The notes below the pieces were generated by a model, which saw only the letters and a program-made list of their open reading frames with translations, ran no database searches and was not told the origin of the DNA. DNA of 64,000 nt from UBA11986 sp963734955 (lineage in GTDB: Bacteria > Bacteroidota > Ignavibacteria > UBA10030 > UBA6906). Position 1 is the stretch's first letter. Every line of letters begins with the position of its first letter. The DNA is taken from positions 62,001 to 126,000 of the forward strand of contig CAVTJO010000006.1 in NCBI GenBank assembly GCA_963734955.1, given 5' to 3'. Below, in pieces: positions 45,759-55,756 of the stretch. Both the position numbers and the translations under genes were made by a program.

Positions 45759-46814
45759 ATGAAAATCCTCCTGCTCCCGCTTTCCTGGCTCTATGGGATG
45801 ATTATCACGTGCCGCAACAAGGCATTTGACATGGGGATGTTGAAGAGTGAACGGGTCGGCAAGCCTGTGATTTCAGTCGGAAACATGACGATGGGCGGAA
45901 CCGGGAAGACTCCACTCGTCGAATACATCGTTAGGTTCTGTCTCGCGAAAGGAAGAAAGGTCGCTGTGGTGAGTCGGGGATATATGAGGGAGTCTGCAGG
46001 TGTTCTGATCGTGTCCGACGGCAAGAACCTGCTGGCTGGCCCAGGAGATGGCGGTGATGAGCCCGTGCAGATCGCAAGGAAGTTTCCGGAGGCGATTGTG
46101 GTTGTTGGCGAGCGTAGAGTGGATGCTGCCCGTGTTGCAGTTGAGCAGCTGAACGCAGACGCTGTCATACTCGACGACGGCTTTCAGCATCGGTACATAT
46201 ATCGTGACCTTGATATTGTTGTGCTTGATTCCAGAAAGGACCTGTTTCGTGTGCCAATGATCCCCGCGGGAGAGCGAAGGGAGCTGCTGCGTGCAATTGG
46301 CCGCGCCCATCTTCTGGCGTTCTCGAGGGGGGATCAGGTTCAGGAGACCAATCGGTGGGTGCACTCGTTGTCCGGTGAATTCAGGTCGCCAAAGATCCAT
46401 TATCGATACCAGTTGGAAAAAATTCTGCAGGTTGGATCTGATTGCCAACTTTCTGCCCGTGACCTGAAAGGCATGAGAGTAGTTCTGTTTAGTGGCATTG
46501 GTGATCATACGGGCTTTGTGAGTCAGATGAAACGGAACGGTGTAGAAGTTGTCGGTGATCTGAGGTTTCCTGACCATCACCGGTATACCGGTGATGATGT
46601 ATCGGGAATAACGAACCTGGTGAAGAAGACAGGAGCAGATGCACTTCTCACAACTGAAAAGGATGTTGTGCGACTCTCCGGAGAGAACGCTCTGTGTAAC
46701 ACGCTCGTGAAGGATTGCCCGCTCTATTACGCGAATATTGTTGTCGATATCACCGAAGGCCGGAGAATTCTGGACTCCATGATTGACAAATGTCTGATGG
46801 GGAGCGTGTGCTGA
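45759..46814 (+). CDS. lpxK: Tetraacyldisaccharide 4'-kinase
   Basis: Phosphorylates the lipid A disaccharide at 4' on the cytosolic face of the inner membrane. 351 residues. An N-terminal membrane-associated helix precedes the Walker A motif SVGNMTMGGTGKTPLVEY. VVSRGYMRES, GDEPVQIARKFPEAIVVVGERR and ILDDGFQHRYIYRDLDIVVLD are family blocks, and VLFSGIGDHTGF, HHRYTGDD and LLTTEKDVVRL complete the C-terminal half. Its stop shares a base with the start of the next gene. Confidence 0.95.
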   Translation: MKILLLPLSWLYGMIITCRNKAFDMGMLKSERVGKPVISVGNMTMGGTGKTPLVEYIVRFCLAKGRKVAVVSRGYMRESAGVLIVSDGKNLLAGPGDGGDEPVQIARKFPEAIVVVGERRVDAARVAVEQLNADAVILDDGFQHRYIYRDLDIVVLDSRKDLFRVPMIPAGERRELLRAIGRAHLLAFSRGDQVQETNRWVHSLSGEFRSPKIHYRYQLEKILQVGSDCQLSARDLKGMRVVLFSGIGDHTGFVSQMKRNGVEVVGDLRFPDHHRYTGDDVSGITNLVKKTGADALLTTEKDVVRLSGENALCNTLVKDCPLYYANIVVDITEGRRILDSMIDKCLMGSVC

Positions 46815-47527
46815 TGGTTCTCGGAGTCACGGATACACTCAAAGACACGATGCAGCTGTATGTCGACTGGATTCAGGGAATTGTGGACGATGCGGAGATC
46901 GTGTCCCTATCCAGTGTTCGTCAGAATCTCGGCGCCCTGAACCGTTGCGATGGCCTTGTGTTGACCGGCGGTGGTGATGTTCATCCGAAGTTCTACGGAC
47001 GTGAAGACGCAATGACGATGGTGCACGGGGTTGATGAACGGCGTGACGAGTTCGAGTTTGCCGTCATTGATGCTGCGATGAAGGCAAGACTGCCCGTGTT
47101 GGGAATTTGTCGTGGGATGCAGATATGCAATGTTGCCCTCGGAGGCACATTGGTGCCGGATGTTCAAAGTGCAGGGAGCCGGAACCACGGGAAGCCGAAG
47201 GATGCAAAGACTGATCCGGTTCATGCCGTGCAAATAGTGGAGAAAACGTTGCTGCATACCACTGTCAGGGCCACGCACGGCGAGGTCAATACGCACCATC
47301 ATCAGGCCGTGGATCGCCCGGCGCCCGGGTTGCGGGTTGGTGCACGCTCTCTGGATAACGTTATCGAAAGTATTGAATGGGAGACCCCGGGCGGGAAGCC
47401 GTTTCTGCTTCTGGTTCAGTGGCATCCGGAACGGATGATCGATTCAGAGAGTCCTTTTTCTCTCGGGCTCATCAAGCGCTTTTCAGTTGAAGTGAAGGCA
47501 TCAAGAAAAGACCAGGTTGTTTCGTGA
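46814..47527 (+). CDS. Class I glutamine amidotransferase-like (gamma-Glu-GABA hydrolase family, C26)
   Basis: About 237 residues. The catalytic cysteine is in LGICRGMQICNVALGG, the His-Glu pair in VQWHPERM, and LTGGGDVHPKFYG and NTHHHQAV are family features of PuuD-like hydrolases. These cleave gamma-glutamyl amides. I prefer the ATG at 46814, which has GGGGAG nine bases upstream and overlaps the lpxK stop; the ATG at 46790 would add eight residues. The role here is not clear from the neighbours. Confidence 0.83.
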   Translation: MVLGVTDTLKDTMQLYVDWIQGIVDDAEIVSLSSVRQNLGALNRCDGLVLTGGGDVHPKFYGREDAMTMVHGVDERRDEFEFAVIDAAMKARLPVLGICRGMQICNVALGGTLVPDVQSAGSRNHGKPKDAKTDPVHAVQIVEKTLLHTTVRATHGEVNTHHHQAVDRPAPGLRVGARSLDNVIESIEWETPGGKPFLLLVQWHPERMIDSESPFSLGLIKRFSVEVKASRKDQVVS

Positions 47528-47567
47528 TCACGACTTCTCCAACAATGCAACTCAAAAGGACTACACC

Positions 47568-50304
47568 ATGAAGAAATACGTTTTCTCATTCGGAAAAGGT
47601 AAGGCAGAGGGAAGTGCAGACATGAAAGGTCTGCTTGGAGGCAAAGGCGCCAACCTTGCCGAAATGACAAACATCGGGCTTCCCGTGCCGGCAGGCTTCA
47701 CAGTCTCAACGGAAGTCTGTACTTATTATTACGCGAATAGAAAGACTTATCCGAAGTCGCTGGCGGGTGAAGTGAAGGCCGCCTTGAAGAAGGTCGAGAA
47801 GGCAATGAAGGCCACGTTTGGGGACCCGAAGAACCCGCTTCTTGTTTCTGTACGTTCCGGTGCCCGTGCGTCCATGCCGGGAATGATGGACACAATCCTG
47901 AATCTCGGCCTCAATGATGTTGTGGCAGAAGGGTTGGTCAAGAAGACCAATAACCCACGGTTCGTCTATGATTCCTACCGCCGTTTCGTCCAAATGTACG
48001 GCGATGTGGTGCTTGGACTGAAACCGGTGCACAAGGATGAGATCGATCCGTTCGAGGTCATCATTGAAGAGAAGAAGAAGGCAAGGGGGGTGCATCTCGA
48101 TACTGAGCTCACCGCCGATGATCTGAAGGAACTTGTCACCTTGTTCAAACAGGCCATCAAGCAGAAGACAGGCCATGACTTCCCGCAAGACCCGTTGAAG
48201 CAGCTCTGGGGTGCCATTGGCGCAGTGTTTGGCTCGTGGAACAATGACCGTGCAATTGCGTACCGCAAAATGTATGACATCCCCGAATCGTGGGGAACGG
48301 CCGTGAACGTGCAGTCGATGGTGTTTGGGAACATGGGTGAAGACTCCGGGACCGGGGTCGCCTTCACACGCGATGCGGCAACAGGTGAGAATGCATTCTA
48401 CGGCGAGTACCTCATGAATGCACAGGGTGAAGACGTTGTGGCAGGTACACGCACTCCTCTGCCGATCTCCGAGCTCGCCGAGGCGAATCCGAAAATCTAC
48501 AAACAACTGGAGAGGATCAGGAAGACCCTCGAGAAACACTACCGTGACATGATGGACATCGAGTTCACAATCCAGCAGGGCACACTCTACATGCTGCAGT
48601 GCCGCGCAGGAAAAAGGACGGCGTTTGCGGCGATCAAGATCGCTGTTGATATGGTTGGAGAGAAACTCATCTCGGACAAAGAGGCCCTCCAACGGATCGA
48701 GCCGGACCAACTGAACCAGCTTCTGCGGCCGGTGTTCGATCTGAAAGAAAAGGATGCCGTCGTGAAGGCCGGACGGTTGCTTGCCAAGGGACTGAACGCA
48801 GGTCCCGGTGCCGCAACCGGTCGGGTTGTGTTCAATGCCCCCGATGCTGAGGAATGGAAGAAACGAGGCGAACAGGTCATCCTCACCCGGATTGAAACAT
48901 CCCCGGAAGACATCAAGGGAATGAATGCTGCCGAAGGGATTCTCACCGCGCGCGGCGGCATGACGTCTCATGCTGCGCTTGTTGCGCGTCAGATGGGCAA
49001 GGTCTGTGTTGCGGGATGCCCGGCCCTGCAAATCGATTATTCTTCTCATTCCATGAACGTGAAGGGCAAAGTTATTCGTGAAGGCGACTGGATTTCACTC
49101 GATGGGACGACAGGCGAAGTAATCGAAGGCAAGGTTGCGACGAAACCATCGGAGGTGTTACAGGTTCTGATCGACAAGACTCTCGATCCGAAGGATGCCC
49201 CCGTCTATCAACAGTATGCGAGAGTCATGTCGTGGGCTGACAAATATCGCAGGCTGAAGATCCGCACCAATGCGGACCAGCCGGATCAATCGTCCAACGC
49301 GGTCGCATTTGGTGCTGAGGGTATCGGTCTCTGCCGTACCGAGCATATGTTCTTCGGAAAGGGCAAGATCGGTCCGATGCAAGAGATGATTCTTGCGGAC
49401 ACAGAGCAGGATCGGCGGAAAGCGCTTGCCAGGCTCCTACCTCTCCAACGGGCGGACTTCGAGGGCATTTTCGAAGCAATGAATGGCCGGCCGGTCACCA
49501 TCCGCACTATCGACCCGCCGTTACATGAGTTTCTTCCTCACGAGGAACGGCTGCAGCGCGAGCTTGCTGCGGAAATGGGCACGAGTTATGAGAAAGTTCA
49601 TCAACGAGTAGAGAGCCTTCGTGAGGCCAATCCCATGCTTGGCTTCCGCGGCTGCCGTCTTGGCATCATCTTTCCAGAGATTACGGAGATGCAGGCCCGC
49701 GCCATCTTTGAGGCTGCCGCCAATGTGCAGGCACGTGGCATCAAGGTTGAACCGGAGATCATGATCCCGCTCGTTGGCAATGTGAAGGAACTGGCGCACC
49801 AGGAGAAGATCGTCCGGAGAGTTGCGGCAGAAGTGATGAGCGAGAAAGGCGTGAAGTTCAAGTATCTTGTCGGCACCATGATCGAGATTCCGAGGGGAGC
49901 CTATCACTGCCGATGAGATTGCCGGTGTGGCGGAGTTCTTCAGTTTCGGTACGAACGATCTGACACAGACAACACTGGGTGTGAGTCGTGATGATGCAGG
50001 GCGCTTTCTCATTCCGTATGTCGAGAAGGAAATCTACGCGAAGGATCCGTTCGAAGTTATTGACCGGGACGGCGTCGGCACGTTGATGAAGATTGCCGTG
50101 GAGAAGGGGCGCTCAGTCCGGGAGAATCTGAAAGTCGGCATTTGTGGTGAACATGGCGGTGATCCATCCTCGGTGGAATTCTGCCATATGATTGGTCTCA
50201 ACTATGTCAGCTGCTCGCCGTTCCGTGTTCCCATTGCCCGTCTTGCGGCGGCACGTGCGAGCCTTGCCGATGCGAAGCCTGCGTCCAAACGAAAAGCACG
50301 ATAA
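47568..50304 (+). CDS. ppdK: Pyruvate, phosphate dikinase, frameshifted
   Basis: Interconverts pyruvate + ATP + Pi with PEP + AMP + PPi. About 911 residues after correction, normal for the family. The N-terminal ATP-grasp (LLGGKGANLAEMT), the phosphohistidine motif ARGGMTSHAALVARQMGKVCV, and the C-terminal PEP barrel (EGIGLCRTEHMFF, GFRGCRLGI) are present. The frame breaks in GGGG at 49894-49897: ...GTMIEIPRG is followed by a false stop, while the next frame gives TADEIAGVAEFFSFGTNDLTQTT, ending at 50304. The H+-pyrophosphatase at 61.4 kb would use the PPi it makes. The ATG at 47568 follows AAAGGA. Confidence 0.94.
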
Positions 50305-50329
50305 GTTCATTTACTGAGAGGCATATTTT

Positions 50330-51376
50330 ATGACGTCAATGAAGCTTTCTGATTTTCGGTACCCGTTGCCGCGGAACCTGATAGCAAAGTTCCCGGCCTC
50401 ACCCCGTGACAGTGCGCGGATGATGGTGCTGAACAGGGCCGATGAAACAATTGTGACCAGGAAGTTTACCGATATCCTCCAGTTCTTCAAAAAGGGGGAT
50501 TGCCTTGTTGTCAATGAAACTAAGGTTTTCGCAGCCCGTTTGTTTGGCAGGAAGGAGAAGACAAATGCCAAGATCGAGGTGTTTCTCCTTCGCGAATTGA
50601 ACAAGGATGAGAATATCTGGGATGTCATCGTCGATCCTGCCCGAAAGGTCCGGATCGGGAACAAGATCTTCTTCGATGATGGAAAGCTCTGGTGCGAGGT
50701 GATTGATAATACAACGTCGCGCGGCAGGACAGTCCGGTTCAATATCCAGGGAGACTTCTTCAAGATTATTGATCGCATCGGAAAGATGCCGCTGCCGTAT
50801 TACATCAAGCGAGACCCGACAGACAGGGACAAGGATACGTATCAATCGATCTTTGCCAGGAATCTGGGGGCAGTCGCAGCGCCCACGGCCAGCCTCCATT
50901 TCTCACAGCGCGTCGTGACCGCTTTGAAGAAAAAGGGGGTGAAGATTGTTCCCATCACACTTCACATTGGCCTTGGCTCCTTCCGTCCTGTGGAGGTGGA
51001 GGATCTCACCAAGCACAAGATGGATTCGGAGTACTACGAAATCCCTGAAGAGACGGCAGTTGTCGTGAACAAGACGATTGATAGTAAAGGCAACGTGTTT
51101 GTCTGCGGGACCAGCGCCTCGCGTGCGCTTGAATCCAATGTCACGACGGACGGACACCTGAAGTCCAACCGGGGATGGACGGACAAATTCATCTTCCCGC
51201 CGTACGATTTCAAGATCGCTGACAGGCTGATTACAAACTTCCACATGCCCGAGTCCACATTGATCATGTTGGTCTCGGCATTTGCTGGTCGGGACTTCAT
51301 CATGCGGGCGTACAAGAGGGCAATTAAGGAAGGGTACCGGTTCTATAGTTACGGCGATGCCATGCTCATCATCTGA
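50330..51376 (+). CDS. queA: tRNA preQ1(34) S-adenosylmethionine ribosyltransferase-isomerase
   Basis: Transfers the ribosyl part of SAM to preQ1 in tRNA, giving epoxyqueuosine. 348 residues, complete: LSDFRYPLPRNLIAKFPA, DCLVVNETKVFAARL, GKMPLPYYIKR, QSIFARNLGAVAAPTASLHFS, THIGLG-type HIGLGSFRPVEVED, and TNFHMPESTLIMLVSAFAG. The upstream GAGAGG suits the ATG at 50330; another ATG lies three codons in. It sits between ppdK and an amino-acid permease. Confidence 0.96.
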   Translation: MTSMKLSDFRYPLPRNLIAKFPASPRDSARMMVLNRADETIVTRKFTDILQFFKKGDCLVVNETKVFAARLFGRKEKTNAKIEVFLLRELNKDENIWDVIVDPARKVRIGNKIFFDDGKLWCEVIDNTTSRGRTVRFNIQGDFFKIIDRIGKMPLPYYIKRDPTDRDKDTYQSIFARNLGAVAAPTASLHFSQRVVTALKKKGVKIVPITLHIGLGSFRPVEVEDLTKHKMDSEYYEIPEETAVVVNKTIDSKGNVFVCGTSASRALESNVTTDGHLKSNRGWTDKFIFPPYDFKIADRLITNFHMPESTLIMLVSAFAGRDFIMRAYKRAIKEGYRFYSYGDAMLII

Positions 51377-51399
51377 CGCAGTCTGAGCCCTGATGTCGC

Positions 51400-53235
51400 A
51401 TGAAACTCACGATCCTGATCGTCCTTAACGTCGTCGTTGTTGGAGTGTTCGTTCTTCTCTTCCGGAAGAAGGACCTGCTGACCTCCTTCAGCGGCGGGCG
51501 CTGGTGGTTGACGTGGCTTTCCATTGCCGTGATTACGCTGATGGACGAGCTTACGTCCATCTTCTACGCGCCAAGCGAGGCCCATCGGTTCATCGGCTCG
51601 TACGCGATTGCCTTCATCGCGATCACCTCGTTGTTCATGAGATTCCTGTCGTCCCGCATGGTCGAGATTGCAGAGATTCTCGAACATCATAACATCCGTG
51701 GGGGTGGAGTCTATTCGTTTTCCTACTTCGTTCTCGGTCCCACCCTTTCATTCATCGCCGTCGCATCCATCATCGTCGACTACATCCTGACCGCCTGCAT
51801 CTCCACAGTCAGCGCCGTGGAGAACGGCCTGACGTTCATCTCGCTGACACACGGCTCAAAACTCCTCATCCAGTTTGCCATTGTCTGGGGAATTGCAGGC
51901 CTGAATATTCTCGGGATCAAGGAGAACGCACGGTTTACGTTTGGGATATTCTTTGTGGTGACTCTCGTTCTGCTCTCGCTTCTCGGGTCTGCGCTCTACG
52001 AAGCCAATCCCGGCGCATGGAAAATGATCGGCGAGAGTTTTCAGTATTCAGGAATTCATGTCGGAGACTTGGGGCTCTTCAAGGGCTTTGGTTTTGTTAT
52101 CATATCCATTTCCGGGTGTATTCTCGCCTACTCAGGGATTGAATCGGTTGTGCAGACCGCCGGGCTGGTCAAGAGCTGGAAAGACATTGGCAAGGCGTAC
52201 ATCTTTCTTGCCCTTACCACCGGACTGTTTACGCCGATGATCTCCGCCCTCGTGCTGAGTTCAGGGCTGAACCCTGTGGAGCACGAAACTGATCTCATCA
52301 CCCAGTTTGCCGTCCACCTCAACGGCATTCCTTTTGGGGTGATCGTGGGCGTCATTGCCAGCATAGCACTTATTATGGCGGTCAACACGGCCTATGTCGC
52401 CTCGAGCGAATTGATGGAGCGGGTGGCGCATCGATACAATTTTCACTGGATCATCAAAACCAACCGCCGGCAGTCGCTTTACCGCATTCACATCCTGAGC
52501 GCCATCTTCTTCTCCATCATTATTCTCATTACAGAGGGGAGCCAGAAGATCCTCGCTGAGATGTACGCCCTGGGATTGGTGGCAAGCTTTACAATCAACA
52601 TGGGAAGCCTGCTGTATTATCGGTACTTCACAGGAACAAAGGAAATTCGGGAGTGGAACACTTCGCGGGGTGGTACCGTGATCCTCTTCGTGATTCTTGT
52701 AAGCTGCTTCTTCTATCTCAGTATCACAAAACCGTACGGCGTCACTCTATGGCTCATTGTGACGACAGTGTTTTTGTTCGTTGGATTTCGCGTGGCGCGG
52801 AAGAGAGCCCCCGAGAAGGTGGTGATTGAACAGACCGACACGCCGCTGCAAATGGTGTTTGCTCTTGCCGAGAGTCCGAGCGACAAGCTGGATGTGTATT
52901 TCAAACGCCCCACGGAAACCGTGAGCAGTGTTGAATCAGGGGTTGCATACGTGAGCTTCTATCATCCCCGGTCCGGCATTCCGCCGCGTCTTGCCGCGAA
53001 TCATTACAGGTTTGCCAACCCCAATCTGAGCCTCTTTGACGGCATCACCGAACTCCTCTATGTATTGAAGTATGAGCTGCCTCATAAACAGGTTACCGTA
53101 CACTTTGGCTGGCCGCAATCCTCCTGGATTGACCGTTTGGCGATTGGAGTAATGGTCTTCAGCATCATGAAACTTCCGAAGCTGTTTCCCGAGTTCACGT
53201 TCGTCATTGAGTACTTCGGCAGGAAAGATGCCTAG
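51400..53235 (+). CDS. APC-family amino acid permease with C-terminal soluble domain
   Basis: 611 residues. About 12 transmembrane segments occupy residues ~1-475; the pattern of helices and the GGGVYSFSYFVLGP, YSGIESVVQTAGL and AYVASSELMERV blocks match the amino acid-polyamine-organocation superfamily. The last ~130 residues (from ~480) are hydrophilic and of unknown fold. The substrate is not evident. ispD begins within the last eight bases of the gene. Confidence 0.82.
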   Translation: MKLTILIVLNVVVVGVFVLLFRKKDLLTSFSGGRWWLTWLSIAVITLMDELTSIFYAPSEAHRFIGSYAIAFIAITSLFMRFLSSRMVEIAEILEHHNIRGGGVYSFSYFVLGPTLSFIAVASIIVDYILTACISTVSAVENGLTFISLTHGSKLLIQFAIVWGIAGLNILGIKENARFTFGIFFVVTLVLLSLLGSALYEANPGAWKMIGESFQYSGIHVGDLGLFKGFGFVIISISGCILAYSGIESVVQTAGLVKSWKDIGKAYIFLALTTGLFTPMISALVLSSGLNPVEHETDLITQFAVHLNGIPFGVIVGVIASIALIMAVNTAYVASSELMERVAHRYNFHWIIKTNRRQSLYRIHILSAIFFSIIILITEGSQKILAEMYALGLVASFTINMGSLLYYRYFTGTKEIREWNTSRGGTVILFVILVSCFFYLSITKPYGVTLWLIVTTVFLFVGFRVARKRAPEKVVIEQTDTPLQMVFALAESPSDKLDVYFKRPTETVSSVESGVAYVSFYHPRSGIPPRLAANHYRFANPNLSLFDGITELLYVLKYELPHKQVTVHFGWPQSSWIDRLAIGVMVFSIMKLPKLFPEFTFVIEYFGRKDA

Positions 53236-53938
53236 GGTTGGAGTGGTCATAGCTGCGGGAGGAAAAGGGAAGCGGCTTGGCGGGAAGATCCCGAAACAGT
53301 TCATCCGTCTGGGTGGCATTCCCATTCTCCAGCATTCCATTGAAGTGTTTTGCTCGATCCGGTCAGTTGACGAGATCGTCGTGGTGTCGGCTGCGGAGTA
53401 TATGCGCCGAGTCGAACGGTTGCTTGGACAAATGGGCTGCAAGCAGATTCTCACCATCGTTTGTGGCGGGAAGGAACGACAGGACTCCGTCTGGAACGGG
53501 TTGAACGCGTTCGTATCAGGCCCCGAAATAGTGCTTGTCCATGATGCCGCCCGCCCGTTCATTTCTCGAGATATGGTGAACGAGGTGATCGCTTCAGCGG
53601 CCCGGTACGGTGCGGCAGTAGTTGGTGTGAAGGTGAATGACACAATCAAGGTCGAGGGAAAGAAGGGTTTCTATGAATCAACTTTGGACCGGGAAAGATT
53701 ATGGGCTGTACAGACGCCTCAAGGGTTCAGATTTGAGCTTCTCATGAAGGCTCACAGGTCAGCGCGCCGCGGTGGGTATCGGGGGACCGATGAAGCATCG
53801 CTTGTTGAGCGACTGAAAATCCCGGTCCGTATTGTTCAGGGCGACCACAGAAATATCAAGATTACATCCCCTCATGATTTTCGGACCGCCAAAATGTGGC
53901 TTGAACGGGGCGAAATCAGGCCTGGAACGCGCTGCTGA
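53228..53938 (+). CDS. ispD: 2-C-methyl-D-erythritol 4-phosphate cytidylyltransferase
   Basis: Makes CDP-ME in the MEP pathway. 236 residues from the ATG at 53228 (overlapping the permease stop by eight bases). The CTP-binding GGKGKRLGGKIPKQFI, VCGGKERQDSVWNGL, VLVHDAARPFISRDM, TPQGFRFELL and RGTDEASLVERLKIPVRIVQGD are all intact. It complements ispG at 13.2 kb. Confidence 0.95.
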   Translation: MPRVGVVIAAGGKGKRLGGKIPKQFIRLGGIPILQHSIEVFCSIRSVDEIVVVSAAEYMRRVERLLGQMGCKQILTIVCGGKERQDSVWNGLNAFVSGPEIVLVHDAARPFISRDMVNEVIASAARYGAAVVGVKVNDTIKVEGKKGFYESTLDRERLWAVQTPQGFRFELLMKAHRSARRGGYRGTDEASLVERLKIPVRIVQGDHRNIKITSPHDFRTAKMWLERGEIRPGTRC

Positions 53939-54006
53939 GGAAACTGTTGCATGTCTCGCACCCAATTTCTATCTTTGCAAGTCCGTATCTTAAAAGGTCA
54001 GGCAGG

Positions 54007-54675
54007 ATGATACCGATAGCAGTCATTACAATTCTCAGCTATCTTGTTGGTTCAATTCCAACAAGCATCATTGTTGCGCGAAGCCGCCGTGGCATCGATA
54101 TCAGGCAACACGGGAGCGGCAATGCGGGAGGGACAAATGTGTTCCGGGTGCTGGGGTGGAAGGCAGGACTGTTCGTGATTGTTGCCGATATGGCAAAAGG
54201 CCTTGTGGCAACCATGCTGATTGCCCGGCTGATGTACGGACCGATTCCATTTGAGAACAAGACGCCGTTCGACGATTTTACGGTTGTACAGATTATTGCA
54301 GGGTGTGCTGCGATTCTCGGGCATGTCTGGACGTTGTTTGCGGGTTTCAAGGGGGGCAAGGGTATCGCAACAGCGGGCGGTATGTTGCTCGGTATCTCCC
54401 CGGTGGAAGTGGCGGTTTCACTTGGAGTGTTCTTGATTGTGCTCTCGATTTCTCAGTATGTTTCTCTGGGTTCACTCAGTGCTGCGGTTTCGTTCCCTTT
54501 GACGATGTTCTTGCGTGAAAATCTGTTCATGGTGGATATCAACGGATATCACACGCTGATTTATTTCAGCATTGCCATCTCGCTGTTGATATTCTTTACG
54601 CACAGGACGAACATCAAACGCCTGCTGGCCGGCACTGAAAACCGGATCGCTCGTATCCGGCTCTTCAACAAGTAG
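54007..54675 (+). CDS. plsY: Glycerol-3-phosphate acyltransferase
   Basis: An inner-membrane enzyme transferring acyl from acyl-phosphate to glycerol 3-phosphate. 222 residues from the ATG at 54007. The motifs GSIPTSIIVAR, RQHGSGNAGGTNVFRVLG, GHVWTLFAGFKGGKGIATAGG and a late hydrophobic segment are typical. The gpsA gene that makes its substrate follows 35 bases downstream, so the two form a phospholipid-precursor operon. Confidence 0.95.
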   Translation: MIPIAVITILSYLVGSIPTSIIVARSRRGIDIRQHGSGNAGGTNVFRVLGWKAGLFVIVADMAKGLVATMLIARLMYGPIPFENKTPFDDFTVVQIIAGCAAILGHVWTLFAGFKGGKGIATAGGMLLGISPVEVAVSLGVFLIVLSISQYVSLGSLSAAVSFPLTMFLRENLFMVDINGYHTLIYFSIAISLLIFFTHRTNIKRLLAGTENRIARIRLFNK

Positions 54676-54710
54676 ACACTTCTGCTGTGTAGTCTTCTCT
54701 TTGGGTCATC

Positions 54711-55709
54711 ATGCGGATTACCGTGCTTGGTGCGGGGAGTTGGGGCACCACCCTCGCCATTCTGCTTGCGAACAACTCGCATCGCGTAACTCTCTGGTCG
54801 TATCAGCAACAATACACTGACGATATCCTCGCGCGCAGGGAAAATCCCTCGTTTCTTCCCGGCGTCAGGATCCCCGAAAGCGTCACACCGACAAGTGATC
54901 TTGCGGCATCCATGCATAACGCGGAGATGGTCGTTGCCGCGATACCATCCCAGCACGTCCGCAGCGTCATGGCGCAAATCAAGCATCTGCCTTTTGACGG
55001 CATCACGGTTGTGAATGTCGCCAAGGGGATCGAGAACGAGACATTGATGACCATGTCGGAGATGCTGCATGACACGGTCCCCAATCTCGCTGCCAAAAGT
55101 ATTGCCACCCTCTCCGGGCCAAGTCATGCTGAGGAAGTGAGCCAGGGAATTCCCACGACGGTTGTTGCCGCCTCGACAGATCTTGATACTGCGAAGCTTG
55201 TTCAATCGACGTTTATGATGCCGTATTTCAGGGTCTATGTGAGCACCGATTTGCGTGGAGTGGAGCTCGGGGGTTCTCTCAAGAACGTCATAGCGATCGC
55301 TGCCGGTGTTGTGGATGGAGCCAACCTTGGAGACAACACCAAGGCCGCCCTCATGACCCGGGGGATCGCGGAGATAACCCGCGTCGGAGTTGCGCTCGGC
55401 GCCCATGCCCGGACGTTCGCCGGTCTGTCGGGGATCGGTGACCTCATGGTAACGTGCATGAGTCGCCACAGCCGGAACAGATTTGTCGGAGTGGAAATCG
55501 GGAAGGGGAGAAAGCTCCCTGATATTCTTTCGGAAATGGTGATGATTGCGGAAGGGGTTGAAACGACTAAATCAGCGAGTGAACTTGCCAGGAGGACCGG
55601 TGTTGAGACCCCGATTGTGAATGAGGTCTACAAGATGCTCTTCGCCGGAAAGGATCCTCACGACGCCTGCTACGACTTGATGACGAGAGATCCGAAGGGG
55701 GAGGTGTGA
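54711..55709 (+). CDS. gpsA: Glycerol-3-phosphate dehydrogenase [NAD(P)+]
   Basis: Reduces DHAP to glycerol 3-phosphate for phospholipids. 332 residues; the Rossmann motif LGAGSWGTTLAILLA, VAAIPSQHVR, VNVAKGIENETL, LSGPSHAEEVSQG, ELGGSLKNVIAIAAGVVDG, and TCMSRHSRNRFVG are intact. It feeds PlsY. After the stop, the organised housekeeping run ends and an accessory region begins. Confidence 0.96.
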   Translation: MRITVLGAGSWGTTLAILLANNSHRVTLWSYQQQYTDDILARRENPSFLPGVRIPESVTPTSDLAASMHNAEMVVAAIPSQHVRSVMAQIKHLPFDGITVVNVAKGIENETLMTMSEMLHDTVPNLAAKSIATLSGPSHAEEVSQGIPTTVVAASTDLDTAKLVQSTFMMPYFRVYVSTDLRGVELGGSLKNVIAIAAGVVDGANLGDNTKAALMTRGIAEITRVGVALGAHARTFAGLSGIGDLMVTCMSRHSRNRFVGVEIGKGRKLPDILSEMVMIAEGVETTKSASELARRTGVETPIVNEVYKMLFAGKDPHDACYDLMTRDPKGEV

Positions 55710-55756
55710 GGGAGTGAAAATGCGATCGTTCGAGTGGGTTTCGGTTCAATGAGGCG

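Noticed and set aside
47706..49049. 447-codon open frame on the minus strand
   Set aside because: It lies wholly opposite ppdK, whose sequence is conserved, and its translation is Arg/His/Cys-rich with no recognisable motif. It is a shadow of codon bias.
54561..55469. 302-codon open frame on the minus strand across plsY and gpsA
   Set aside because: It overlaps two conserved genes and its translation is low-hydrophobic and His/Arg-rich.
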